Shown here piece by piece: positions 8,958 to 18,234 of a stretch of 58,049 nt of DNA (the stretch's first letter is position 1; each line of letters starts with the position of its first letter). A model generated the notes under the pieces. The model searched no databases and was not told the origin of the DNA. It saw only the letters and a list, made by a program, of their open reading frames with translations. The position numbers and the translations under genes were made by a program. Origin of the DNA: Rhodospirillaceae bacterium (GTDB lineage Bacteria > Pseudomonadota > Alphaproteobacteria > Rhodospirillales > Rhodospirillaceae); the NCBI GenBank assembly GCA_004297485.1, contig SCTM01000276.1, positions 1-58,049 of the forward strand, written 5' to 3'.

Positions 8958-10037
8958 TTACCGCAAAGCCTCGGCGACAGCCTTCCCACAAATCATTGTA
9001 TTTGCGGACCCTTTCACATCTCTGGTCCGTAGTTTTGGCTCGACAAGAACTTCCTCTATGGCGCGCAAAATGGCGCCAGCGGCGGCGACCTCGCCCAGAT
9101 GATCAAGCATCAGAGCCGCTGACCATATCTGACCCACAGGATTGGCGACCCCCTTACCCGCGATATCGGGCGCGGAACCATGAACCGGTTCGAACAACGA
9201 TGGAGCGTTTCTCGCGGGGTTGATATTACCGGAGGGCGCGATGCCGATGGTACCGGTACACGCCGGACCCAGATCAGAAAGAATATCCCCAAAGAGATTG
9301 GAGGCGACAACCACATCGAAGCGGTCCGGATTAAGAACAAACTGCGCCGTCAGAATATCGATATGGTACTTGTCCCATTTGACTTCAGGATATTCGGCCG
9401 CAATCGCCTCCACGCGCGCATCCCAGAACGGCATTGTGATGGCGATACCGTTCGATTTCGTTGCCGAGGTCAGGTGCTTTGCCGGGCGACGATTGGCGAG
9501 ATCGAAGGCATAGCGTAGGACGCGATCGACGCCGATACGCGTCATCACCGTTTCCTGGATGACGATCTCCCGCTCCGTTCCAGGGAACATGTGTCCGCCG
9601 ACCGACGAATATTCACCCTCGGTATTCTCGCGCACGATCCAGAAGTCGATGCTGCCCGGCGCCCGGTCGGCGAGCGGCGACACGATTCCCGGCAACAACC
9701 GAGCAGGCCTGAGATTGACATACTGGTCATATTCGCGCCGGAACTGAAGCAGAGATCCCCACAGAGAGATGTGGTCCGGAACTGTATCCGGCCAACCCAC
9801 CGCGCCAAAGAATATCGCATCGGGCGTGCCGATCTGTGCTTTCCAATCCTCCGGCATCATGCGGCCATGGCGAGCGTAGTAGTCGCACGAAGCGAACTCG
9901 TGCCATCTCTGCTCGATCTGAAAACCGTAAAGTGCCGCCGCCCGCTCCAGCACGCGGATTCCCTCGGGCATTACTTCCTTACCAATGCCGTCTCCGGGAA
10001 TCACGGCGATGCGGTATTTCCGGCTCTTGGATGTCAT
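8958..10037 (-). CDS. dmlA: Tartrate/D-malate dehydrogenase-like decarboxylating oxidoreductase
   Basis: A 359-residue member of the isocitrate/isopropylmalate dehydrogenase family. Seen: 'AVIPGDGIGKEVMPEG' at the start, the substrate-binding Arg run 'NLRPARLLPGI', 'DFWIVRENTEGEYSSVGG' (characteristic of the tartrate dehydrogenase/D-malate group rather than LeuB), the catalytic Lys in 'TSATKSNGIAITMPFWD', and the metal Asp residues in 'DRFDVVVASNLFGDILSDLG'. It should oxidatively decarboxylate D-malate, tartrate or a 3-alkyl relative to pyruvate or a related acid, using NAD. It begins 3 bases after the end of the succinate-semialdehyde-type dehydrogenase gene and so is co-transcribed with it. 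The symbol is by family resemblance. Confidence 0.9.
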   Translation of the reverse strand: MTSKSRKYRIAVIPGDGIGKEVMPEGIRVLERAAALYGFQIEQRWHEFASCDYYARHGRMMPEDWKAQIGTPDAIFFGAVGWPDTVPDHISLWGSLLQFRREYDQYVNLRPARLLPGIVSPLADRAPGSIDFWIVRENTEGEYSSVGGHMFPGTEREIVIQETVMTRIGVDRVLRYAFDLANRRPAKHLTSATKSNGIAITMPFWDARVEAIAAEYPEVKWDKYHIDILTAQFVLNPDRFDVVVASNLFGDILSDLGPACTGTIGIAPSGNINPARNAPSLFEPVHGSAPDIAGKGVANPVGQIWSAALMLDHLGEVAAAGAILRAIEEVLVEPKLRTRDVKGSANTMICGKAVAEALR

Positions 10038-10040
10038 GTT

Positions 10041-11537
10041 TCAAGACTCCGACAGTTTCAGCCCGCCGATGTGGAATGTCTTGAGCTCAAGATACTCCTC
10101 GATCCCTTCGTGGCCACCTTCGCGGCCGAGACCTGATTGCTTGATACCACCGAAGGGCGCCATTTCCATGGCGATCGATCCTGTGTTCAATGCCACCATG
10201 CCGACCTCCAGCCGCTCTGCTACCCGCCATGCGCGGTGAATGTTTTCGGTGTAAAAGTAGGCGGCGAGCCCAAACGGGGTAGCGTTTGCCATGGCAATAC
10301 CTTCGGCCTCGTCACGAAAGCGAAACAGTGGCGCGATTGGCCCAAACGTTTCCTCCCGAGCGACACGCATGTCCATCGTGGCGCCAGAGAGCACGACCGG
10401 CGTAACAAACCGGCGCGCATCCAGGCCAGCTGAGGCGGCCGCAACGGCGGAGACAACCGCGCCCTGGGCGAGCGCGTCATCCAAGTGCTCCCTGACTTTC
10501 GTGACCGCCTGCGTATTGATGAGCGGCCCAATTGTCGATCCCGCCATGCCGCCGATGCCCACCTTCAACTCCTCGACCGCGCGTCCGAACCGCGCGGCAA
10601 ACGCATCGTACACTTTGTCTTGCACGAGGATACGATTGGCACAAACACAAGTCTGGCCGGCATTGCGGAACTTGCTCGCCATCGCACCGGCGACCGCCAG
10701 ATCGAGATCGGCATCGTCAAACACGATCAGCGGCGCATTCCCGCCAAGCTCAAGACTAAGCCGCTTGATCGTATCGGCAGATTGCCGCATGAGCATCGCC
10801 CCGACTCTGGTAGAGCCGGTGAAAGAAAGCATGCGGACTGTAGCATTGGATGTAAGCTCCGCGCCGATTGCTTCCGGCAGTCCGGTGACGATATTCAAAA
10901 CACCCGGCGGCAGCCCCGCCCGTTCCGCCAGTCGCGCCAGAGCAAGCGCGGAATATGGCGTGAGTTCGGACGGCTTCACCACGACAGTACATCCCGCCGC
11001 CAGAGCGGGCGCACACTTACGGGTAATCATGGCGGCCGGAAAATTCCATGGTGTGATCGCGGCCGAAACGCCAATGGGCTCCTTCATCACGAGAATGCGG
11101 CGATCCACGTGGGGTGTGGGAGCGCTATGCCCGCTAATTCTACGCCCCTCCGCCGCGAACCACTTGACGAAGGAAGCGGCATAAAAGATTTCGCCCTCGG
11201 CTTCCTTCAGGGGCTTACCCTGCTCCGCGGTCATGATGCGGGCCAAATCAGATGCATTTTCCATGACGAGGCTATGCCAGCGCTCCAGAATCGTCGCCCG
11301 ATCATCCGCCGTGCGGCGACGCCACGCACCGAATGCCGCAGCCGCGGCGTCGATCGCCGCCCGCGCATCAAGTCCGTTGCAATTCGGAACAGTGCCGATC
11401 ACCGCGCCGGTAGCCGGATCCTCGACATCCAGGGTCTCGTTACCGGCAGCAGAACACCATTTGCCGCCGATAAATGCCGACTCGATCAACAAACTCGGAT
11501 CCGCGAGTTCCAGGCCATGCAAAGCTGCGTCCATCAT
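10041..11537 (-). CDS. gabD: NAD(P)-dependent succinate-semialdehyde dehydrogenase family protein
   Basis: A 498-residue aldehyde dehydrogenase. The closest pattern is GabD: 'ITPWNFPAAMITRKCAPALAAGCTVVVKPSELTPYSALALA', the catalytic Glu in 'LELGGNAPLIVFDDADLD' and the catalytic Cys in 'NAGQTCVCANRILVQ'. The C terminus 'EMAPFGGIKQSGLGREGGHEGIEEYLELK' is also GabD-like. It would oxidise succinate semialdehyde, or a similar short semialdehyde such as glutarate semialdehyde, to the acid. Its position directly before the D-malate-type dehydrogenase and the aminotransferase supports a transaminate-then-oxidise pathway. It follows the GNAT gene by 46 bases on the same strand. Confidence 0.92.
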   Translation of the reverse strand: MMDAALHGLELADPSLLIESAFIGGKWCSAAGNETLDVEDPATGAVIGTVPNCNGLDARAAIDAAAAAFGAWRRRTADDRATILERWHSLVMENASDLARIMTAEQGKPLKEAEGEIFYAASFVKWFAAEGRRISGHSAPTPHVDRRILVMKEPIGVSAAITPWNFPAAMITRKCAPALAAGCTVVVKPSELTPYSALALARLAERAGLPPGVLNIVTGLPEAIGAELTSNATVRMLSFTGSTRVGAMLMRQSADTIKRLSLELGGNAPLIVFDDADLDLAVAGAMASKFRNAGQTCVCANRILVQDKVYDAFAARFGRAVEELKVGIGGMAGSTIGPLINTQAVTKVREHLDDALAQGAVVSAVAAASAGLDARRFVTPVVLSGATMDMRVAREETFGPIAPLFRFRDEAEGIAMANATPFGLAAYFYTENIHRAWRVAERLEVGMVALNTGSIAMEMAPFGGIKQSGLGREGGHEGIEEYLELKTFHIGGLKLSES

Positions 11538-11583
11538 CGTTCACCGTGGTGTCGTAATGCTTCGCGGCAGCCATGCGCCGCGA

Positions 11584-12441
11584 TTAACCGAGCGCTTGGC
11601 TCACAAGTGCAAAAGTTCTAATGGCATCGTCATGCTTGAGCGGTGTTCCGCGGACCATCGTCGTCACGCGACCAACACACGTGAGGTCCAGGGTCTCGAG
11701 CCAACCGGAAAGGCCGCCGGCCTCCGATACATCAAGCCGTATCAGCATGCCGGTATTGGAACCCAGCCAGTGTGAGATCAGAGCTTTGGCACCATCGATG
11801 TCGGGAGCAACGGTAGGACCAACGACGTGGCCGCGGCCGAATCTCCGAAACAGCGCGAAGCCAAGCGCCTCGCCATCACGATCGAGCACCACGCCCCGCG
11901 CACCGCTCTGCAACGCCGTGACCAGTTTCTCGCGCGGCATGCCCATCGCGCGCCGATCGAGATCAAAGACAGCCGCTCGGTCGCCTGATCCCATAGGCCG
12001 TATGCGCTCACCGCGACCAAGTAACGGCAACGATACGGTAAAAGCCGCGCCCTGATGCTGGTAAACTGTGCCAACGGTTTCGAAACCCAGACTCTTATAA
12101 AGCGGCAGTCCCACATCCGTTGCGTTGAGCATGATCGTCCGATCGCCAAGATGTTCGATGATCGCGTTCATGAGTTTGCGCCCAACACCACCGCCTTGGC
12201 ACTCCGGCGAAACGATCACCATGCCGAGCGTTGCGGCATGAGGTCCGAACGGCCAGCCCATGGCCGTGCCCACGATCGCACCATCTTGTTCCGCGACAAC
12301 CCCCTGCCCCAGTTGGAGCAGAAACTGCCAATCCTCAAGCCGGTGAGGCCACTGGGCCGCACGCGAAAGTACGTGGGCCTGAACAAGATCGCCGACGACC
12401 ATGTCGCGTAGCCGCACAGCGGTTTTCGACCGTGTTTCCAT
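11584..12441 (-). CDS. Tandem-domain GNAT acetyltransferase
   Basis: A 285-residue protein with two GNAT-like halves. The first carries a clear acetyl-CoA loop, 'VIVSPECQGGGVGRKLMNAIIEHL', followed by 'NATDVGLPLYKSLGFETVGTVYQHQG'. The second half (from about 'RIRPMGSGDRAAVFDLDRRAMG') resembles the YitH/HolE-like C-terminal domain found in other two-domain GNATs. The acceptor is unknown; small amines, amino acids or drugs are typical. I chose ATG 12441 because AAAGGTGAGG lies 5 bases before it. A longer in-frame start at 12525 lacks such a site. It is the first gene of the run leading to the aminotransferase, which hints at a role on a pathway intermediate. Confidence 0.82.
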   Translation of the reverse strand: METRSKTAVRLRDMVVGDLVQAHVLSRAAQWPHRLEDWQFLLQLGQGVVAEQDGAIVGTAMGWPFGPHAATLGMVIVSPECQGGGVGRKLMNAIIEHLGDRTIMLNATDVGLPLYKSLGFETVGTVYQHQGAAFTVSLPLLGRGERIRPMGSGDRAAVFDLDRRAMGMPREKLVTALQSGARGVVLDRDGEALGFALFRRFGRGHVVGPTVAPDIDGAKALISHWLGSNTGMLIRLDVSEAGGLSGWLETLDLTCVGRVTTMVRGTPLKHDDAIRTFALVSQALG

Positions 12442-12692
12442 CAGAACCTCACCTTTCAACACCACCAACCGGGCCTCGTCGCCGGTCGATGGGCCATCGT
12501 CACCATAGGCCAGCCCCCCAAGCATTCGCTGCCGCCCTACGGTGCGAATCGAAACATTATTGCGGGGTTTTTTGACGTTATCCGCAATAAATGCTGTGCC
12601 CTTCGGCTAACCATGAACCTGACGGCAGGGGCGTGCGGACGCGGCAAAATAGTCTGGTGGCCGTCTAAGATTGAACTTCAATTTATTCTAAC

Positions 12693-13841
12693 TTAGCCAC
12701 CGCCGAACCGATTCATCCGATAGGGCTCAAGGGATATGGGCGTTGCCCCGGTATCGATCAATTCAGCCATGGTTTCGCCCACACCGGGGCCGATCTGAAA
12801 GCCGGACCCCGAGAAGCCGAACGCATAGTAGAGGCCGCTCACCCGCGGGCTGGATCCCATAACGGGAAGGCTATCGGGCAGATACCCTTCAACTCCGCTC
12901 CAGACACGGATAATCCTCAACTGCTCAAGCGCCGGGGCAAGTCGGCGGATCTGCTTGAGCTGGGACAATGTATTCGGCGGCTGTACAGAGGCACGGCGTT
13001 CATCCGTATAGGCGGGGCCGCGCGTGCTTCCGCCGATGATAATGTTGCCCCGGAGAATCTGCCTGAAATAGACCGACTCCTCCTCGATGGGTGTGGCCAC
13101 ACCCACGGCTGGCCGGATGCTATAGGGCACAGGTTCAGTAACGGACATCGTCGGGCCACGGCACGTAAGAGGCGCGGATTCGCCAAATTGCGCGGTCAGG
13201 AAATGAGCCCAGGCGCCCGCCGTGATCAACAGCACCGGCGCACGAAAGACGCGCCCATCCTCGCTCGTAACCCGAAAGTCGTCGCCAGCTTTCTCTACGA
13301 TAACGATGCGCGTGCTCTCATAAACATTGGCGCCGGCGCGTTTGGCCGCACGGGCAAAGGCTGGCGCTGCCAGGCGTGGGTTTGCGTGGCCGTCAAGATG
13401 CGAATAGGAGCCAGCAAGCACCTCGGGCCCAAGGAATGGGAACCGATTGCGCAAAGTGTTGCCACTGAATAACTCAAGATCCAGACCCACATGACGTGCC
13501 TCCTCCGCATAGGCCTCGAAGTTGCCGACCAACTCGGGGCGCTCGCGGTAACAGACCCGCAAATGACCCGACTGTAAGTATTCAACATCTTCCCCAAGCA
13601 GTTCCTTTGACCGCCGCCACACCGCACTGGCCCGGTTCGCCAACGGCAACTGGACGATGGGTCGGCCTTGCCTTCGCACGTTGCCAAAGTTGGTGCCGCT
13701 GGCCTGCTGGCCGATCAGCGCACTTTCGAGCAACGTGACGGAACGGCGGCGTTGCGTCAGAAACAGGGCGGCAGACGATCCCATAATGCCGCCGCCCACG
13801 ATCACCACGTCACTGACGGTTTCATGCGCGGATGTGGTCAT
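12693..13841 (-). CDS. FAD-dependent oxidoreductase, DAO family (beta-type subunit of an amine/hydroxyproline dehydrogenase)
   Basis: A 382-residue DAO-fold flavoprotein. The dinucleotide-binding motif 'VVIVGGGIMGSSAALFL' is at residues 13-29. 'GQQASGTNFGNVRRQGR' and 'GVEGYLPDSLPVMGSSPRVSGLYYAFGFSGSGFQIGPGVGE' match the sarcosine oxidase beta/HcnC/OoxB/hydroxyproline dehydrogenase group. It oxidises a secondary or primary amine carbon using FAD. The gene overlaps the preceding FAD/2Fe-2S gene by ATGA, and that gene in turn overlaps a small ferredoxin-like gene, so the three should form one heteromeric enzyme. The substrate could be D-hydroxyproline, an opine (octopine, nopaline), glycine or a similar compound. 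Confidence 0.88.
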   Translation of the reverse strand: MTTSAHETVSDVVIVGGGIMGSSAALFLTQRRRSVTLLESALIGQQASGTNFGNVRRQGRPIVQLPLANRASAVWRRSKELLGEDVEYLQSGHLRVCYRERPELVGNFEAYAEEARHVGLDLELFSGNTLRNRFPFLGPEVLAGSYSHLDGHANPRLAAPAFARAAKRAGANVYESTRIVIVEKAGDDFRVTSEDGRVFRAPVLLITAGAWAHFLTAQFGESAPLTCRGPTMSVTEPVPYSIRPAVGVATPIEEESVYFRQILRGNIIIGGSTRGPAYTDERRASVQPPNTLSQLKQIRRLAPALEQLRIIRVWSGVEGYLPDSLPVMGSSPRVSGLYYAFGFSGSGFQIGPGVGETMAELIDTGATPISLEPYRMNRFGGG

Positions 13842-15214
13842 GCCGCATCCTCACCGATGACGACCGGAAGTGGTTTCACCGGTGCCTGTCCCCGGAGTCG
13901 GCCAACCTGTTCAACGGGAACGTGAGCGGCATGAGCAATAACCTCCGCCGCGGCTTGGCCGCAGTAGCGTCCCTGACATCGGCCCATACCCACACGGCTG
14001 AAAGCTTTGGCGCGGTTGGCCTCGATCGCGTCCGTTTCTAGTACGACACGGCGCAGCTCGGCGGCGGTTACCGCCTCGCACCGGCAGACGACTGTGTCAT
14101 CGGACAACCGTGCTGCCTGTTGCGCGGGCCAGGGGAACGCCTGGGCGAGGCCCTGCGCGAAGCGGGTCCACCGCGCCAACGTCCGGCGCAAACCGGCCAT
14201 GATTTCAGCAGATTGGGGATGTCCAAGATCATGCAACGCGGCCATGGCCGCGAGCCGGCCGCTGGCTTCGGCCGCACGCGCGCCGCGAATCCGAGCCCCA
14301 TCGCCGGCCAGGTAAACACCAGCGACCGAACTGCGTCCATCGGGATCGCTCTGCAATAGCCACTGACGCGTTCCAGGATCGAATGTGAACGCACAGCGCG
14401 CGAGATCCGCCAGCTGAGTCTCAGGTCGCAAATGATAACCCAGAGCAACAGCGTCGCAGGCAACCCCACGGATTTCGCCGTTCCGATCCTTGAATGAAAC
14501 CCCCTGCACGCCCGCATCCGCCGTGCCTTCTATCTCTAAAGGATCAATGCCATTGTATACAGGCACACCGGCCAGACGCAGCGTCAGATCCAGCTTCACG
14601 CCGCTCCAAAGAACCGATGGCTGGGCCAACAATTTAGGCAGCGCCGACAGCCGTAATGACCATGGCGACGTATCCAGCACCGCTGCAACGTGAGCGCCCA
14701 TCTTCTGATATTGCGCCGCCACAAGGTACAGAAGTGCACCCGTTCCCATGAACACAACTTGCTTGCCAATCGCGCACGCCTGGGACTTGAGCGCGATCTG
14801 TGCGCCGCCCAGGCTGAATGTTCCGGCCAGATTCCAACCCTTGACCGGCATCAAGCGATCGACGGCACCGGAGCACAGGATCAGCACGTCGAACGGCACC
14901 ATGATCTGATTCGTTCCGGCGGCCGCGTAGAGTTGACGCTCGGCTATATTCCAGACCAGGGTCTCCGGCAGATAATCAATTTTCCCGCGCAATGCATCGA
15001 AGCCGCCATGAATAGCCTCGGCCCGCCGGGCTTCAGAGCCATATAGCATGTCGTAGGACCGCGTGAAGTTCTCCGGCTGACGCCGGTAGATTTGGCCGCC
15101 ATCACGCCGGCCTTCGTCGATGACCGTGGGACGAAGGCCCGCCGCAACCAGGGTTTCCGCGCAACGGATTCCCGCCGGCCCGGCGCCGACAATGACTACA
15201 CGGCATTCGACCAT
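13838..15214 (-). CDS. FAD/NAD(P)-binding oxidoreductase with BFD-type 2Fe-2S domain (alpha-type subunit)
   Basis: A 458-residue protein related to HcnB, OoxA/NoxA and D-hydroxyproline dehydrogenase alpha subunits. 'VVIVGAGPAGIRCAE' binds FAD. A second nucleotide site appears at 'QVVFMGTGALLYLVAAQYQKMGAHV', and 'GVYLAGDGARIRGARAAEASGRLAA' is the third FAD motif. Near the end, C377-x-C379 and C413-x4-C418 form a BFD-like 2Fe-2S site. The start ATG 15214 is preceded by GGAGG at 4 bases and lies inside the end of the small ferredoxin gene. A longer in-frame start at 15319 has no such site. The stop overlaps the DAO subunit start (ATGA). Electrons probably pass from the DAO subunit through this one to a quinone. 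Confidence 0.88.
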   Translation of the reverse strand: MVECRVVIVGAGPAGIRCAETLVAAGLRPTVIDEGRRDGGQIYRRQPENFTRSYDMLYGSEARRAEAIHGGFDALRGKIDYLPETLVWNIAERQLYAAAGTNQIMVPFDVLILCSGAVDRLMPVKGWNLAGTFSLGGAQIALKSQACAIGKQVVFMGTGALLYLVAAQYQKMGAHVAAVLDTSPWSLRLSALPKLLAQPSVLWSGVKLDLTLRLAGVPVYNGIDPLEIEGTADAGVQGVSFKDRNGEIRGVACDAVALGYHLRPETQLADLARCAFTFDPGTRQWLLQSDPDGRSSVAGVYLAGDGARIRGARAAEASGRLAAMAALHDLGHPQSAEIMAGLRRTLARWTRFAQGLAQAFPWPAQQAARLSDDTVVCRCEAVTAAELRRVVLETDAIEANRAKAFSRVGMGRCQGRYCGQAAAEVIAHAAHVPVEQVGRLRGQAPVKPLPVVIGEDAA

Positions 15215-15504
15215 GTCGCCTCCGGCAGCCGCGTGCTGATCCTCATCCCTTCGCGCACGACGGTTGAGCAGGCGCGCAAGCGCGCGCCGTCCTCGGTTCG
15301 CACCCAGCAATCCTGGCACGCGCCCATGAGGCAGAACCCCGCTCTTTGGCCGTCACCAAATTCGGATTGGCGCAAATACCTCCCCGCGCCCAACATGGCT
15401 ACCAGCAGCGTATCGCCTTCCAGTGCTCGCACCGGCTGGCCATCAACAATGATGGTGAGTTGCGACCGGTTGGTTTCAGACAGCCTGACAAAACGTCCAG
15501 ACAT
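15196..15504 (-). CDS. Small 2Fe-2S ferredoxin-like subunit (HcnA-like)
   Basis: A 102-residue plant-type ferredoxin domain with four cysteines, C58, C63, C66 and C79 ('FCLMGACQDCW...RACSTVV'), matching the 2Fe-2S loop of HcnA and of the gamma subunit of D-hydroxyproline dehydrogenases. It overlaps the downstream FAD gene by 19 bases and overlaps the upstream ABC ATPase stop by ATGA. This makes it a bridge between the transporter genes and the oxidase genes in one operon. Confidence 0.88.
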   Translation of the reverse strand: MSGRFVRLSETNRSQLTIIVDGQPVRALEGDTLLVAMLGAGRYLRQSEFGDGQRAGFCLMGACQDCWVRTEDGARLRACSTVVREGMRISTRLPEATWSNAV

Positions 15505-17345
15505 CAGCGCAAATCCGTCCTCATGTGACTAGGAGAATAAAGTCTCCGCAGGTCCGCATCGGAATGGTGGCAAAGAATTTCATTGCCGTTGCCGAGCGTG
15601 ACGCGCGGTGGCATGGCCACATTGCAGACGCCATTTATGCGAACAGGGCAACGCACCAGGAAACAGCACAAGTCCGTCCCGCAGTTTACCGGATCGACAT
15701 ACGGCGGGGTCTGTACCGCACCTGATTCTTCCAGCCACCCGGATCGCATTTCCGGGACGGATGAAATCAGCTGGTCCGTATAGGGATGATAAGGTGGGGC
15801 CTGGAATGGCCGGTGATTCTCCGATTCCACTTTCTGACCGGCATAAAGCACCACGACATCATCGCAGATAGATCTGACGGTGGATATGTCGTGACTGATG
15901 AACATGTAAGACACGTTGAGCTCGCGGCGCAGTTCGCCCATCAAATCGAGAATGGCTGCGCCGACAACCGTATCTAAGGCCGACGTCACCTCATCGCATA
16001 GAATCAAATCCGGTTCAGCAGCCAGGGCGCGCGCCAGATTGATGCGCTGCTTTTGCCCGCCGGACAATTCGCTGGCCCGGCGCGTCGCGATATTCACGGG
16101 CAATCGAATCAGGTCGAGCAACTGCTTAATGCGCCTATCGCGCGCGGCACCGCGAAGGCCATGGTAGAACTCCAACGGCCTGCCGAGAATGCGCGCGACG
16201 CTATGGGATGGGTTCAAGGCCGTATCGGCGTTCTGGAAAACGATCTGGATGCGCCGGAACTGATCGCGCGTCCGCCCCGTCAAGCCCGGCGCCAACGGCT
16301 CACCGTTGAACAGAACAGTCCCGTCCGCCGGGGGAAGCAGCCCGGCACTCACTCGGGCGAGGGTCGATTTGCCCGAGCCCGACTCGCCGATTACACCCAG
16401 GGTTCGGCCTTGGCGTATCTGCAAATCGATATTCTTCAGCACGATGTTGCATGGCACTCCGCGTGAATCACGACGGCCATATCCTGCGGTCAAACCGCGA
16501 ATCTCGAGCAACGGCGGCGCGGGATTGGCAACGGCCACGGTGGACAACGCATGACGGCGTGCCGGACGAGCGGCAGCCATCAAGGCCTGCGTGTACGCAT
16601 CTTCCGGCGCGTGAAGGATCTGTTCCATCAACCCCACTTCGCGGACTTCGCCGTGCCTGAGCACGACAATGCGCGTCGCCATCTGCGACACCACTGAAAG
16701 ATCGTGGGAAACGTATACCGCCGTCGTGCCGCGGTCCTTGACAACTTTTTTGAAGGCACGCAGCACTTCGATCTGTGTGGTGACATCAAGGGCCGTTGTC
16801 GGTTCATCGAAAATCACCAACGCCGGATCGGTGATCAGCGCCATGGCGGCCATCATGCGCTGAAGCTGGCCACCGGACACCTGATGGGGATAACGCCCAC
16901 CGATCTGCTCCGGATCGGGCAAAGCCAGGGCGCGGAAGAGATCAATGGCTTTCGCTTCGGCGACGGCACGGGTCATAAGCCCGCGAATCAGCACCACTTC
17001 GACCACTTGATCGATGATTGTTTTCGAGGGGTTAAATGCAGCCGCGGCGCTTTGGGCCACATAGGCCACCTTGCAGCCTCGCAAAGCGGTGAGTTCATCG
17101 CGGTTCAGGTCCAGGACTTCGGCGCCGTCGATGCGTACGGAACCACCCGCAATGCGGCAGCCAGGTCGGGCATAGCCCATAAGCGTAAGCGCGATGGTGG
17201 TCTTCCCCGAGCCGGATTCACCGATCAGCGCGAGCACCTCGCCCCTTGGGATGGAGAAACTGACGTCCTTCACAATGGGGACGGGCTTGCCCGCGTCATT
17301 GCCCGCGACAACGCGAAGGTTGGAAACCTGTACCAGATCCCCCAC
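15504..17345 (-). CDS. Fused double ATPase of a peptide/opine-type ABC importer (DppD-DppF-like)
   Basis: A 613-residue protein carrying two complete ABC ATPase domains. The first has Walker A 'GESGSGKTT' (about residues 42-50), signature 'VSGGQLQRM' and Walker B 'LVIFDEPTTAL'. The second has 'GESGSGKSTLAR', 'LSGGQKQRINLARAL' and 'LILCDEVTSAL'. A C-terminal Cys-containing oligopeptide-transporter extension ends the protein ('CGTDLCCFLVRCPVRINGVC'). It powers import through the two permeases encoded just upstream. I prefer the GTG start at 17345, one base after the permease stop and behind a GGGGGAAG site. An ATG at 17408 would overlap the permease by about 60 bases. The fusion of the two ATPases into one chain is common in alphaproteobacteria. 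Confidence 0.93.
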   Translation of the reverse strand: MGDLVQVSNLRVVAGNDAGKPVPIVKDVSFSIPRGEVLALIGESGSGKTTIALTLMGYARPGCRIAGGSVRIDGAEVLDLNRDELTALRGCKVAYVAQSAAAAFNPSKTIIDQVVEVVLIRGLMTRAVAEAKAIDLFRALALPDPEQIGGRYPHQVSGGQLQRMMAAMALITDPALVIFDEPTTALDVTTQIEVLRAFKKVVKDRGTTAVYVSHDLSVVSQMATRIVVLRHGEVREVGLMEQILHAPEDAYTQALMAAARPARRHALSTVAVANPAPPLLEIRGLTAGYGRRDSRGVPCNIVLKNIDLQIRQGRTLGVIGESGSGKSTLARVSAGLLPPADGTVLFNGEPLAPGLTGRTRDQFRRIQIVFQNADTALNPSHSVARILGRPLEFYHGLRGAARDRRIKQLLDLIRLPVNIATRRASELSGGQKQRINLARALAAEPDLILCDEVTSALDTVVGAAILDLMGELRRELNVSYMFISHDISTVRSICDDVVVLYAGQKVESENHRPFQAPPYHPYTDQLISSVPEMRSGWLEESGAVQTPPYVDPVNCGTDLCCFLVRCPVRINGVCNVAMPPRVTLGNGNEILCHHSDADLRRLYSPSHMRTDLR

Positions 17346-17346
17346 C

Positions 17347-18234
17347 TCAAACTTCCCCCATCGTGCGCCGAGACCGACTGAGGCTGTCGATGAACAGATT
17401 GACACCAACAGTCAGGGTCGCAATAGCAATGGCCGGCATGATAAGCGCTGGCGCTCCTTCACCGAGACCCGATATATTCTCGCGCACCAACGAGCCCAGA
17501 TCCGCATCCGGCGGCTGGACGCCCAGGCCCAGAAAGCTCATGCCGCTCAGCAGCAGCACTGCGAACACAAAGCGCATGCCGAAGTCGGTCAGCATGGGAT
17601 GGATCATATTCGGGAGAACCTCGGCACAGGATATGTATACGCGCCCCTCGCCGCGTGCGACCGCGACCTGCACATATTCCATCTGATTGAGGTTGACCGC
17701 CAAGGAACGCGCGATGCGATACGCGCCGGGCACGTAGGTTATAGCCGCGATAAGCAGGAGCAGCGGCACGGAAGACCCAAAGGCCGCGACCATGACCAAT
17801 GCGAAGATCTTACTGGGAATGGAGATCAACGCATCCATCATACGGCTCATAACTTCGTCGATCCATCGACCGCTGACTGCCGCCGTCAAGGCCAACCCCG
17901 TACCTGTAATGCTCGCAAGCAAAGCGGCGGCAAAAGCGAGCCCTACGGTGTACCGCGCGCCATGGAGAAGACGGCTGAGCACATCACGCCCCAGGTAATC
18001 GCTGCCCAGCAAGTTCCGGGCGCTGAAAGGATCGAATACGTCGGACGCGACGATGGCGCCGGGTGCGTATGGCGCAAGCATCGGTCCGAACACAGCCGTT
18101 AGTAGCCAGAATACGACAATCCCCAGGCCGATCATGCCGGATAGCGGCAGAGCCATCAGAAATTGGCCGGCGCGCCGCAGTCCCGATGTGGCTACTGCCT
18201 TATCCGTAGCGATGGGCGCGGCTGCTTGGGTCAT
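17347..18234 (-). CDS. ABC importer permease, DppC/OppC-like
   Basis: A 295-residue inner-membrane permease. A typical OppC N-terminal helix ('MIGLGIVVFWLLTAVFGPMLAPYAPG') is followed by 'FSARNLLGSDYLGRDVLSRLLHGARYTVGLAF', and the permease EAA-type loop that contacts the ATPase appears as 'ARSLAVNLNQMEYVQVAVARGEGR'. About six membrane spans are predicted. The ATG at 18234 overlaps the preceding permease stop (ATGA). A longer frame to 18309 would lie inside that gene and is less likely. Forms the channel with the DppB-like partner. Confidence 0.92.
   Translation of the reverse strand: MTQAAAPIATDKAVATSGLRRAGQFLMALPLSGMIGLGIVVFWLLTAVFGPMLAPYAPGAIVASDVFDPFSARNLLGSDYLGRDVLSRLLHGARYTVGLAFAAALLASITGTGLALTAAVSGRWIDEVMSRMMDALISIPSKIFALVMVAAFGSSVPLLLLIAAITYVPGAYRIARSLAVNLNQMEYVQVAVARGEGRVYISCAEVLPNMIHPMLTDFGMRFVFAVLLLSGMSFLGLGVQPPDADLGSLVRENISGLGEGAPALIMPAIAIATLTVGVNLFIDSLSRSRRTMGEV

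Noticed and set aside
10291-11621. Long open frames opposite the gabD-like gene
   Set aside because: They are antisense to a gene with a full set of aldehyde dehydrogenase motifs. Their products are low-complexity and Arg/Ser-rich.
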